From Phycisphaerales bacterium (lineage in GTDB: Bacteria; Planctomycetota; Phycisphaerae; Phycisphaerales; UBA1924): a stretch of DNA of 64,000 nucleotides. Made by a program: the position numbers and the translations under genes. Positions 55,082 to 62,494 of the stretch are shown piece after piece. How positions within the stretch are numbered: position 1 is the first letter of the stretch; every line of letters begins with the position of its first letter. Under the pieces are notes generated by a model that saw only the letters and a program-made list of their open reading frames with translations, was not told the DNA's origin and ran no database searches. Location: NCBI GenBank assembly GCA_016709445.1, contig JADJMV010000001.1, positions 186,001 to 250,000 of the forward strand, in the 5' to 3' direction.

Positions 55082-55990
55082 TCAAGCCTCCGGTCTTCCG
55101 CCCGATTTGGCCCTTTGGCCATTTGGCGCTTTGGCCCTTTCCCCCGCCCACTCCCCCAAAAACCGCAACACATCCCCCGCATCCGAATCCCCATCCCCAT
55201 CCACATCCCCCTCCCCCGCACTCCACGCCGAGAGGTACGCCGCGACATCCCCCGCCGTCACCGCCCCGTCCCCGTCGAAGTCCGGCCGCGGCGGCGGCCG
55301 GCTGATCGCCACCACCCTGTAGTTCACGTCCGCCGGCACGTACCTGTCCCCCATCGCCTGCCACGTCGTGTGTCCCCAGACCCCTTGGCACCCCTCCTCG
55401 GGCGGACCGTCGCGGTAGAAGCTGTCGCTTCCGTGGGTCGTGTGTTGCTCCAGGCACGAATATGCCCAGTTGTCCGGCCCCGCGTCCACCTGCACGCAAA
55501 TGAAGTATCCCGTCTCCGGCTCCAGCGGAATCCACAGCCCGGTGATCGTCGTCAGTACCCCAGCGAATTGGTACTGGAAGTCGTCGAACGGTTCGTTGGT
55601 GAAGCGCGCCCGCACGGCCGACGGCCCCGGATGCATCGCGGACACGCGCTCGGAGAACACCGCTTGTTCGGCAGGCTTGCCGCCGAGATCCGCATAGATA
55701 CTCACTCGCGCGTCCGAGACGCTATGAAACCCCACCCCAAACAGATTCGCGACGGCCACCTCGGTCAGAATGAACCCAGTGTTGGTTGTTCTGAAGTCGT
55801 CGCAGATTTGCAGAGCGTAGCAGTCGCCATTGCCCAGGTTGTCGCCGCCGATCGCGTTACCGCGAGCTTCGTCGTAGGAGGTGGTATTGATCTGGTCCAT
55901 CAACACTTCCTGGGCGAGTGCTGTGGCGCCGATCCCCACAACACCCGCGCCCACCCACGCGCACGCCGTTCGCAACCCGTACCCGATCAT
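55082..55990 (-). CDS. Secreted protein with C-terminal dockerin repeats
   Basis: A 302-residue secreted protein. Signal peptide (MIGYGLRTACAWVGAGVVGI, cleavage near TALAQE). The main domain is beta-rich with paired Cys (NGDCYALQICDDFRTTN, then TGYFICVQVDAGPDNWAYSC) and no catalytic motif. The end is a dockerin-like pair of EF-hands (DFDGDGAVTAGDVAAYLSAW, then DGDSDAGDVLRFLGEWAGE). The final residues (KAPNGQRAKSGGRP) are encoded by the TTTGGCC repeat. ATG at 55990 starts the signal peptide. The dockerin segment is duplicated at 56079-56189. Confidence 0.78.
   Translation of the reverse strand: MIGYGLRTACAWVGAGVVGIGATALAQEVLMDQINTTSYDEARGNAIGGDNLGNGDCYALQICDDFRTTNTGFILTEVAVANLFGVGFHSVSDARVSIYADLGGKPAEQAVFSERVSAMHPGPSAVRARFTNEPFDDFQYQFAGVLTTITGLWIPLEPETGYFICVQVDAGPDNWAYSCLEQHTTHGSDSFYRDGPPEEGCQGVWGHTTWQAMGDRYVPADVNYRVVAISRPPPRPDFDGDGAVTAGDVAAYLSAWSAGEGDVDGDGDSDAGDVLRFLGEWAGERAKAPNGQRAKSGGRPEA
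55104..55250 (-). repeat. Direct repeat copy A: dockerin end plus TTTGGCC repeat
   Basis: Contains the TTTGGCC-rich stretch (55104-55143) and the dockerin-coding stretch (about 55140-55250). Both parts recur in the same order at 56004-56189. The TTTGGCC units are short degenerate repeats (ATTTGGCCC, TTTGGCCA, TTTGGCGC), translated as KAPNGQRAKSG in the intact gene. Confidence 0.85.
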
Positions 55991-56003
55991 CTCTGCACCC
56001 CTC

Positions 56004-56189
56004 CGATTTGGCCCTTTGGCGCTTTGGCCATTTGGCCCTTTCACTCTCTCTTATTTGCTGCTTTGCTGCTCTGCTGCTTTCCCCCGCCCACGCCTTCACA
56101 AACCGCAACACATCCCCGCATCCGAATCCCCGTCCCCATCCACATCCCCCTCCCCTGCACTCCACGCCGAGAGGTACGCCGCGACATCC
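56004..56189 (-). repeat. Direct repeat copy B: dockerin remnant plus TTTGGCC repeat
   Basis: The TTTGGCC stretch (56004-56041), a TGCTGCTTTG-type short repeat (about 56055-56080) and a second dockerin-coding block (56079-56189) almost identical to copy A. Copy B has CCCC where copy A has CCCCC (near 56113), which breaks the frame between the two EF-hands. It looks like the 3' end of a lost or fragmentary second dockerin gene. The rest of 55991-56361 holds no gene I can support. Confidence 0.8.
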
Positions 56190-56361
56190 GCCCCAATGCG
56201 CCCCTCCGGATCGCCAAGACACCCCGAACCGCGCCCCAGGCTACCCCTCACGCCTCGCCCCTCCAAGAGCCGCGGACCTCGAGACACAGAATTCGATCAA
56301 AAACCAAACAACAACCTTGACACCACCCAGAAATCCAAATATATTCCGTACATCAAGCCTC

Positions 56362-57099
56362 ATGGACGCCCCCTGCCCCATCCCGACCCTCTCCCCCGCC
56401 GACGAGGCCCTCCTCCTCGCCATCGCCGATCCCGCGGCCCTTCCCACCACGAACCCCATCGCTCAGGCCCGCTTCCTCGCCCGCCCCGACATCCAGCCCT
56501 GGCTCGAAGCCCTCCAGGCCCTCCGCGCTCTCAGGTCCGAGATCGAGCGCGACCACCGCGTCCGCCAGACCGCCGACCTCCTCCTCGAGATCGCCCGCAC
56601 CACCGACAGCCTCGTCGAAAAGCGCCGCGCCGCCACTGCCGTCATCCGCCTGCTCTTCCCGCCCACTCCCCGCACCGCCACTCGCCCCACCGCAGCCCGA
56701 AGCGCCGGCGAGGGTCACAGAGCCCGAAGCGCCAGCGAGGGTCACAGAGCCCGAAGCGCCAGCGAGCAGCCCCCTCCCGAACCCCAAGCCCATCCCGTGC
56801 GCACCCCCCTCGCGCGATCCTCCACTCCTCCGACAACGCGCGATCCCTCTCCCCACGCGACGCGCACCAACGAGCCCCCCGCGCCCCCGCACGCCAACGG
56901 CGTGCCCCGGCCCGAGCCGGGCGCATTGCCCCGGGTGCCCGACGACCCGCGCCCCCCCAGCCCTGCAAAGGCGCCCCAACCAAGCCCCCGCGCGTCACGC
57001 CCGCGCGATCCCCTCTTCGCCTCGCGCCGCCGCTCCGGCGCCCAACGCCTCGCGAGCGCCGCCGGCTCGTCACCGCGTCCACCCCCTCTCGCGCGCTGA
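56362..57099 (+). CDS. Hypothetical protein with helical head and long Pro/Arg-rich tail
   Basis: A 245-residue protein of unknown function. The first 95 residues look folded and helical (SPADEALLLAIADPAALPTT, NPIAQARFLARPDIQPWLEA, then TTDSLVEKRRAATAVIRLLF). The pattern resembles small helix-turn-helix or terminase-small-like planctomycete proteins, but this is weak. From about residue 98 the chain becomes Pro/Arg/Ala-rich and disordered, including a 27-base tandem repeat (RSASEGHRA units). The tail may be decayed or non-conserved. No neighbour explains it. Confidence 0.5.
   Translation: MDAPCPIPTLSPADEALLLAIADPAALPTTNPIAQARFLARPDIQPWLEALQALRALRSEIERDHRVRQTADLLLEIARTTDSLVEKRRAATAVIRLLFPPTPRTATRPTAARSAGEGHRARSASEGHRARSASEQPPPEPQAHPVRTPLARSSTPPTTRDPSPHATRTNEPPAPPHANGVPRPEPGALPRVPDDPRPPSPAKAPQPSPRASRPRDPLFASRRRSGAQRLASAAGSSPRPPPLAR
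56695..56766 (+). repeat. 27-base tandem repeat inside the 56362 gene
   Basis: Two full copies (56695-56721, 56722-56748) and a partial one (to 56766) of GCCCGAAGCGCCAGCGAGGG followed by TCACAGA. From general knowledge, GAAGCGCCAGCGAGGG-like sequences are dispersed repeats in planctomycete genomes, so this may be an inserted genomic repeat and not protein-driven expansion. Confidence 0.85.
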
Positions 57100-57149
57100 C
57101 CCCACCCCGCGCTCATCGCCCCCGACACGCTCCCAAGCACACCACGTGG

Positions 57150-58124
57150 TCAGCCCGCGCCCCGGGTCAGCTCCCGCGCGCTCTGCATCCCGAACCCCCG
57201 CACCGCGATCGAGAGATCGGGCAACACCTCCACCAGCGCATGCGCCTCATGCTCCAGCCCCGCCCCCTCCACCGTCGCGCGCAGCACGACATACGGAATC
57301 CCCCCGATCGTCGCCAGGCTGTTCTCGTGCGAGTGCCCCTGCAGCACCGCGAGCACCCTGCCCGACTTCTCCAGGATCGCCCGCGCCGCCGGCGCGTTGC
57401 GGATCGTGGTCTGCCCCTCGCCGTCCAACCGCTGGTGCGTCAGCACGATCACCGGATCCCGCGCCGCCGCGAGGTCGGCCTCGAGCCAGCGCAGCTCGTG
57501 CTCCGGCAGGTTCGTGTCGGTCCAGTCGAAGTTCCGCCGCCCGTACCCCGTTCCATCGCTCGTGTAGCACGCGTCGAGCACCACCACATGCAACGACCCC
57601 GAGCCCTCCGTGAAACGCCGGTCAAACGAGTAGTGCGACCGCTGGGCCCGCGAGTGTGCGGCGAACTCCTCCCGCGTCAGCGTGTACAGGCAGTGGTTGC
57701 CGAACACGTAGTGCCGCTCCATCGCGAGCCGGTCCAGCTCGGCCTCCATCGTCCGCAGGTGCCCGAGTTCCTGCTCGACGGCCGCGTCGTCGAGCGTCTC
57801 GGCATTCGTGTCGATCAGGTCGCCCAGGTGCACCGCAAACGCGAGCGCCCGCTCGTCGTGGGCCCGGTTCATCCCCTCGATCGCCGCCCGGACCTTCGCC
57901 AGCGAGTCGCGGTAAAACCGCGTCCCGCGCGCATCGATATCCGCATAGTGGATGTCGGTGATCGCCCCGAACCGCAGCGCCGCCCCCGAGCCATCCCCGC
58001 CCAGCGCCGACAACCCGGCAAGACTCCCGGCCACACCCCTCCCCCCCGCCAACCCCGGCAACACCGCCAACGACCCCGACGCCAACAACGCTCTGCGGCT
58101 GATCTCCATCGCCCCGTTGTACAT
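57150..58124 (-). CDS. Exported metallophosphoesterase (calcineurin-like)
   Basis: A 324-residue calcineurin-like phosphoesterase. The N-terminus has a twin-arginine pattern (MEISRRALLASGSLAVL), suggesting Tat export. The metal-site motifs are GAITDIHYAD (DxH), AVHLGDLID (GD), YVFGNHCLY (GNH), VIVLTHQRLD (His) and QGHSHEN (GHxH), so all five are complete. Phosphomonoester or diester substrate unknown. Starts at 58124 or 58109; the second gives the twin-Arg signal its usual position. It is divergent from metG. Confidence 0.88.
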   Translation of the reverse strand: MYNGAMEISRRALLASGSLAVLPGLAGGRGVAGSLAGLSALGGDGSGAALRFGAITDIHYADIDARGTRFYRDSLAKVRAAIEGMNRAHDERALAFAVHLGDLIDTNAETLDDAAVEQELGHLRTMEAELDRLAMERHYVFGNHCLYTLTREEFAAHSRAQRSHYSFDRRFTEGSGSLHVVVLDACYTSDGTGYGRRNFDWTDTNLPEHELRWLEADLAAARDPVIVLTHQRLDGEGQTTIRNAPAARAILEKSGRVLAVLQGHSHENSLATIGGIPYVVLRATVEGAGLEHEAHALVEVLPDLSIAVRGFGMQSARELTRGAG

Positions 58125-58171
58125 CGAATTCGCCCCCCCACCAAACCGCCACCCTCAACCACACACTCCCG

Positions 58172-58211
58172 CACCCTCTCACCCTCTCACCCTCTCACCC
58201 TCTCACCCTCC
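58172..58211. repeat. 8-base tandem repeat CACCCTCT, five copies
   Basis: CACCCTCT is repeated four times exactly with a fifth copy ending CC, in the 115-base gap between the divergent metallophosphoesterase and metG genes. This microsatellite sits 29-68 bases before the metG ATG, so length changes could alter promoter spacing. The metG start has no clear Shine-Dalgarno (CCTACACTCTCCCC precedes it). Confidence 0.9.
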
Positions 58212-58239
58212 TCCCACCCCCCTCCCCTACACTCTCCCC

Positions 58240-59958
58240 ATGTCCCAGCCCTACTACATCACGACCCCCATCTACTACGTCAACGACCGGCCCCACATCG
58301 GCCACTGCTACACCACCACCGTCGCCGACGTCGCGGCCAGGTTCGCCCGCCTCATGGGGCGAGACACCTTCCTCCTGACCGGCACCGACGAGCACGCCGA
58401 GAAGGTCGTCAAGACCGCCCAAGACCGCGGCCTCACCCCCCTCCAGTGGGCCGACAAGAACGCCGCGGAGTTCGTCAAGGCCTTCGACCTCATGGGCATC
58501 CAGGCCGACGATTTCATGCGCACCAGCCAGCCCCGCCACATCGCCCGGGCCAGCGCCTACATCAAGAAGCTGATGGACTCCGGCGACATCTACCTCGGCG
58601 ACTACGTCGGCTGGTTCGACGCCTCCCAGGAGGAGTACCTCACCGAGACCGTCGCCAAGGAGCACGACTACAAGAGCCCCGTCACCGGCAAGCCCCTCGA
58701 GAAGCGCACCGAGAAGAACTACTTCTTCCGCCTCAGCAAGTACGAGAGCGCGCTGCTCCAGGCGATCGAGAAAGGAGCCAAGGGCGAGCCCGGCGGCTAC
58801 CGCATCCTCCCCGACGCCCGCCGCAACGAGGTGCTCGGGCGCCTCAAGCAGGGCTTGAACGACGTCCCCGTCAGCCGCGCCGTCAAGGAGGGAGACGCCG
58901 ACTGGGGCATCCTCATGCCCGGCGACCCCAACCACCGCGTCTACGTGTGGATCGAGGCGCTGTGCAACTACCTCAGCGCCGTGGACAACGAGCGCGAGCC
59001 CTCGACGGCCCAGGCCGAGGGCGGCCCGCGCCGCAAGTACTGGCCCCCCGCCGTGCACGTGATGGCCAAGGACATCCTGTGGTTCCACGCGGTCGTCTGG
59101 CCCGCGATGCTGATGGCCCTCGGCGAGGAGCTGCCCGCCGTCGTCTACGCCCATGCGTACTTCGTCGCCGAAGGCCGCAAGATGAGCAAGAGCCTCGGCA
59201 ACTTCATCGAGATCGACCAGCTCCGCGCCTACGCCGACAAGTTCAGCGTCGACGCCGTCCGCTGGTACCTCGCGACCCAGGGCCCCCTCGGCGCCAACGA
59301 CGCCGACTTCGCCCACGCCAAGTTCATCGAGGTCTACAACGCCGACCTCGCCAACGGCATCGGCAACTGCGCCAGCCGCGTGGGGAACATGATTGCGAAG
59401 TACTTCGACGGCGTGGTGCCGGAGCCCGCGGAGCGTGCCGCGCAGATCGACCAGAAGCAGTGGGACGCGCTGTTCCTCTTCCCCGGTTTGGTCAAGGACT
59501 GTGCGCCGGGCATCGCCACCCAGATCGAGGCTTGCGGCATCGACCAGGCGCTCCACCTCGGCGCAAGCTACGTGAACGCGATCGACCAGTTCATCGCCGC
59601 GCACCGGCCCTTCTCGGTCGCGAAAGAGGAGCCGAGCGCGGGGTACGGACCGCTCAACGGCTTCATCACCAACCAGCAATTCCTCAGCACCGTCCTCTAC
59701 CACAGTGCCGAGGCCGTCCGCATCGCCTCCCTCCTCCTCTTCCCCGCGCTCCCGAACAAGATGGCCGAACTCTGGCGCAACTGGAATTGCTCACCCCTCA
59801 ACGACCCCGCCGACCCCAACTCCGGCTTCAAGGCCCCCCTCGCCGAGCTCGCCGAGTGGGGCGGCAAGTGGTCCCTCAAGCCCGGCCAGAAGATCGACAA
59901 GGGCGAGGCCCTCTTCATGCGCGCCGACCCCAAGGAGCCCGCCCCGGGCCAGGCTTGA
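58240..59958 (+). CDS. metG: Methionyl-tRNA synthetase without zinc-knot cysteines
   Basis: A 572-residue class I synthetase with ITTPIYYVNDRPHIGHCY (HIGH region) and RKMSKSLGNF (KMSKS). The zinc-knot region, normally CPxC...CxxC or a single four-Cys knot, reads WFDASQEEYLTETV to TGKPLEKRTEKNYFFRLSKY with no Cys at all, so the metal site is lost. Anticodon-binding domain at about 380-540. No C-terminal tRNA-binding (EMAPII-like) domain is present; the chain ends GQA. ATG at 58240. It charges tRNA-Met, including the initiator, in the cytoplasm. Confidence 0.96.
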   Translation: MSQPYYITTPIYYVNDRPHIGHCYTTTVADVAARFARLMGRDTFLLTGTDEHAEKVVKTAQDRGLTPLQWADKNAAEFVKAFDLMGIQADDFMRTSQPRHIARASAYIKKLMDSGDIYLGDYVGWFDASQEEYLTETVAKEHDYKSPVTGKPLEKRTEKNYFFRLSKYESALLQAIEKGAKGEPGGYRILPDARRNEVLGRLKQGLNDVPVSRAVKEGDADWGILMPGDPNHRVYVWIEALCNYLSAVDNEREPSTAQAEGGPRRKYWPPAVHVMAKDILWFHAVVWPAMLMALGEELPAVVYAHAYFVAEGRKMSKSLGNFIEIDQLRAYADKFSVDAVRWYLATQGPLGANDADFAHAKFIEVYNADLANGIGNCASRVGNMIAKYFDGVVPEPAERAAQIDQKQWDALFLFPGLVKDCAPGIATQIEACGIDQALHLGASYVNAIDQFIAAHRPFSVAKEEPSAGYGPLNGFITNQQFLSTVLYHSAEAVRIASLLLFPALPNKMAELWRNWNCSPLNDPADPNSGFKAPLAELAEWGGKWSLKPGQKIDKGEALFMRADPKEPAPGQA

Positions 59959-60012
59959 GCCCGGCTGGATCCGCCAGGACTTCCTCAACGCCCGACCCCT
60001 ACCCTCCACGCG

Positions 60013-60264
60013 ATGCCCCGAACCACCCGCGAGCCCGACATCGACGAGGGCCTCCACCCCGAGGGCCCCTCGGCCGCCGACCTCGACCGCTTCGGCGACG
60101 AGTTCCGCACCTGCGCCGAGTGCGGCCACCGGTTCTACGACCAGTCCGAGCTCTGCCCCCGCTGCGGCTGCCCCGTCATGCACGAAGAGTCGCGCACGCC
60201 CAAGTGGGTCGTCATCACCATCGCCGTCGTCCTCATCGTCTTCGTCCTCGCCCTCGTCTTCTGA
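60013..60264 (+). CDS. Small zinc-ribbon protein with C-terminal membrane anchor
   Basis: An 83-residue protein with a treble-clef-like ribbon (FRTCAECGHRFYDQSELCPR and then CG) in the middle and a C-terminal membrane helix (WVVITIAVVLIVFVLALVF). It is tail-anchored with the ribbon in the cytoplasm (inference). Its zinc ribbon differs from the CPECG class seen elsewhere. It is 54 bases after metG, on the same strand, and its stop is followed at once by the first REP copy. Confidence 0.7.
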   Translation: MPRTTREPDIDEGLHPEGPSAADLDRFGDEFRTCAECGHRFYDQSELCPRCGCPVMHEESRTPKWVVITIAVVLIVFVLALVF

Positions 60265-60270
60265 CGATCA

Positions 60271-60529
60271 GAGCCGCGTGCGTAAGCACGCGGAAGGGGC
60301 GTACGCAGTTCATCACCCCGTCGACTCGCCGACCCCCCCCGCGAAGTCACCCTCGCGGCTCCGTCCGAGCCGCGTGCGTAAGCACGCGGAAGGGCCGTAC
60401 GTAGTTCATCACCCCGTCGACTCGCCGACACCCCCCCGCGAGGTTCCCCCCGCCGCTCCGGTTCGTGGCGTGGCTTGTCTGGGACGTCCTGCGCCGCCCA
60501 CCACCCCGCCCGCGTGCTCACGCACGCGG
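60271..60529. repeat. Left REP cluster: two direct units and one inverted hairpin
   Basis: Forward units of about 96 bases begin at 60271 and 60367. Each starts with the perfect hairpin CCGCGTGC-GTAA-GCACGCGG (60274-60293, 60370-60389), then AGTTCATCACCCCGTCGACT, and the first ends with a second hairpin (CGCGAAG...CCTCGCGG type). An inverted hairpin (CCGCGTGC-TCAC-GCACGCGG, 60510-60529) closes the cluster 18 bases before the RAYT start. The layout is repeated on the right side of the transposase. Confidence 0.9.
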
Positions 60530-60547
60530 CTCCGTTATGCTCGCCTC

Positions 60548-61066
60548 ATGGGACAGCCACTCGCCTACTTCCTCACATGGACAACCCGTGGCTCGTGGCT
60601 ACACGGCGACGAGCGGGGCTCGGTCGATCGCCAGCACAACGGCTGGGAGCGCGCACGCCTTCACGCCGATCAATGGCGTGCGGCCGGTGAATTCGGCCAA
60701 CTCGGCCGGAAAGCAATCACGCTCTCGCCCGAGGCCCGCGAAATCATCCGCGCCGTGCTGGTCGAGGTGTGCGCCCAACGCGACTGGAAGCTCCTGGCCG
60801 AGAATGTGCGAACCAACCACATCCACGTGGTCGTCGCGGCCGCAGGCTACGAGCCCGAGCAGGTTATGGCCCAACTCAAGTCGTGGTCGACCCGCCGCCT
60901 CCGCGAGCGCGGCCACGTTTCCGGCGCCCAGCCCATCTGGACGCGTCACGGCAGCACCCGATACATCTGGAACCCCGACAGCCTCGCCGAAGCGATGGAC
61001 TACGTGATCAACCAGCAAGACAACCCCCGCCGATTCAATCGAGAACCCCCAGAGCCGCGTGCGTAA
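60548..61066 (+). CDS. REP-associated tyrosine transposase (Y1, IS200-like)
   Basis: A 172-residue HUH enzyme. HIH at 91-93 (TNHIHVVVAA) binds metal; the catalytic tyrosine is Tyr152 (MDYVINQQDNP); WTTRGSWLHGDE at the N-terminus is typical of RAYTs. RAYTs are related to IS200/IS605 transposases and are thought to move or process REP hairpins as single-stranded DNA. The last residues (EPRA) and the stop TAA are encoded inside a REP hairpin (61055-61074). Complete open frame, matching REP clusters on both sides, so it is probably functional. Confidence 0.92.
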   Translation: MGQPLAYFLTWTTRGSWLHGDERGSVDRQHNGWERARLHADQWRAAGEFGQLGRKAITLSPEAREIIRAVLVEVCAQRDWKLLAENVRTNHIHVVVAAAGYEPEQVMAQLKSWSTRRLRERGHVSGAQPIWTRHGSTRYIWNPDSLAEAMDYVINQQDNPRRFNREPPEPRA

Positions 61067-61289
61067 GCACGCGGAAGGGGCGTACGTAGTTCATCACCCC
61101 GTCGACTCGCCGACACCCCCCCGCGAGGTCACCCTCGCGGCTCCGTCCGAGCCGCGTGCGTAAGCACGCGGAAGGGGGCGTGCGAAGTCCCGCCGGTGGA
61201 ATGCCGCGCACCCCGGCCGATGTGCGGCGCGACGCGAATCCCGGGACGTCTGCCGCCTGGCGCCCCCTCCCGCGTGCTTACGCCCGCGG
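61052..61289. repeat. Right REP cluster: two direct units and one inverted hairpin
   Basis: Forward units begin at 61052 (hairpin 61055-61074, full about 97 bases with second hairpin CGCGAGG-TCAC-CCTCGCGG) and 61149 (hairpin 61152-61171, then diverging). An inverted hairpin at 61270-61289 (CCGCGTGC-TTAC-GCCCGCGG, one mismatch) closes it, preceded by a GGGACGTC-containing flank like that on the left side. It overlaps the ends of two genes: RAYT from the left and the zinc-ribbon gene from the right. Confidence 0.9.
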
Positions 61290-62042
61290 CTCTGATGGCC
61301 TCCCGCATTCGGGGCAAACGCCAGACTCGATGCCGCGGAGGTCGTAGCCGCAGGCCATGCACAGACCGCGCCGCCGCCGTCGTGCGGTTCGGGACCAGGG
61401 CCTTGCCGTGAACCACGCCTTCCACCCGGCAAAGGAGTACAAGAGCGCAGCCAAGACGGCGAGTGCGAAGAGATCGTGCGCGAAACCACCCCAGAGCACC
61501 CGCGTCGTGTGCTTGTCGGCTGCGGAGACGTCGGACCACCGACGGATGGAATCCCAGGATGCAGGAGACAGGTTGGACTCGTCGAGGGTCGCGCGGCGAG
61601 CTTCTCGGAGCTGCAGTTCGGTCCAAGTCCCTCCCAGCGGCGCCAGGATAACACCCCGGAAGTGGTCCTCTCTCGTCCATGCCCAGAAGCCCCGACGATC
61701 GACCGAATCCGCGAGGAGGCATTGGACGACTGGTGGGCCGCCGTCCTGGAGGATCGCTGAGAGCTCATTCCAACTCTCCACGGCGGGGTCGATGACCCGC
61801 AGACCCTGGTCGCTTCGCACGACATACACCTCTGGGCGGCCTCGGAGGTTGTAGTCCGTGGCGCGCGCCCGGTCGGAGATCGCATCCAGAGTCCGGACGA
61901 CCTGAGCGCCCGCAGCCGTTGCGTTCCAGCGGCCCGGCAGTGTCAGGCTGTCCCCAACCAGCATCACAACCAACACGAGCGACGCCACCGGGTTCGCCAG
62001 CCACCTCCGCACCCACCCACGCTTGTCGCGACGCCGCTCCAT
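61278..62042 (-). CDS. Zinc-ribbon membrane protein ending in a REP hairpin
   Basis: A 254-residue protein with an N-terminal membrane span (NPVASLVLVVMLVGDSLTLP), a soluble middle domain, a second span (DLFALAVLAALLYSFAGWKA), a basic stretch and a C-terminal zinc ribbon (LCMACGYDLRGIESGVCPEC). This is the same ribbon class as 35644 and 36559. The last residues (SEPRA) and the stop TAA come from the inverted REP hairpin (61270-61289), so the REP insertion set this protein's end, just as it did for the transposase. Function unknown. Confidence 0.7.
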   Translation of the reverse strand: MERRRDKRGWVRRWLANPVASLVLVVMLVGDSLTLPGRWNATAAGAQVVRTLDAISDRARATDYNLRGRPEVYVVRSDQGLRVIDPAVESWNELSAILQDGGPPVVQCLLADSVDRRGFWAWTREDHFRGVILAPLGGTWTELQLREARRATLDESNLSPASWDSIRRWSDVSAADKHTTRVLWGGFAHDLFALAVLAALLYSFAGWKAWFTARPWSRTARRRRRGLCMACGYDLRGIESGVCPECGRPSEPRA

Positions 62043-62124
62043 ACCAGGGGAAGATACGAGGATTCCATCGCTCCGGTTGGCTTACAACCGGGACACGCCC
62101 GCGCCGAACCACTAGACTTCCCCC

Positions 62125-62442
62125 GTGCCCGACCGCCCCGACCAGCTCACCGACGCCGATGTCCGCAAGGTCGCCAGGCTCAGCCGCCTCGCGATCGACG
62201 AGGCCGACCTCGCCCGCTACCGCGTCGAGCTTGCGGCCGTGCTCGGCTACGTCGAGCGCCTCCGCGAACTCGACCTCTCGGGCGTCGAGCCCCTCACGCA
62301 CGTCGGCGACGAGGCCAACCGCCTCGACCCCGATGAGCCCGGGCCCACGCTCGACAACCAGATTGCCATGGCGCTCGCGCCCGAGGCGCTCCCGCCGTTC
62401 TTCCGGGTGCCAAAGGTGTTGGGCGAGGGCGGGGGCGCCTGA
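62125..62442 (+). CDS. gatC: Asp-tRNA(Asn)/Glu-tRNA(Gln) amidotransferase subunit C
   Basis: A 105-residue GatC. The core LTDADVRKVARLSRLAIDEA, then LSGVEPLTHVGDEANRLDPD, is characteristic. It holds together the GatCAB complex that amidates misacylated Glu-tRNA-Gln and Asp-tRNA-Asn. The start is GTG at 62125 (no better ATG). gatA follows with one lipoprotein gene between them; gatB is not in view. Confidence 0.92.
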   Translation: MPDRPDQLTDADVRKVARLSRLAIDEADLARYRVELAAVLGYVERLRELDLSGVEPLTHVGDEANRLDPDEPGPTLDNQIAMALAPEALPPFFRVPKVLGEGGGA

Positions 62443-62494
62443 CCACAGATTCGAAATTGCCGCGCACGACCAGCCCCGGCTACGGAGTCCCACG

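Noticed and set aside
58195..59703. A 502-codon minus-strand frame antisense to metG
   Set aside because: Val/Gly/Leu/Ala/Asp-rich shadow of metG codons; no motif, and metG is certain.
55881..60404. A 1507-codon open frame on the plus strand
   Set aside because: It is Pro/Arg/Gly-rich with no domain. It lies across metG, the metallophosphoesterase and other genes that have clear motifs in other frames.
60271..61289. A CRISPR array from repeated palindromes
   Set aside because: Units are tandem or inverted, lack unique spacers of constant length, and surround a RAYT; they are REP elements.
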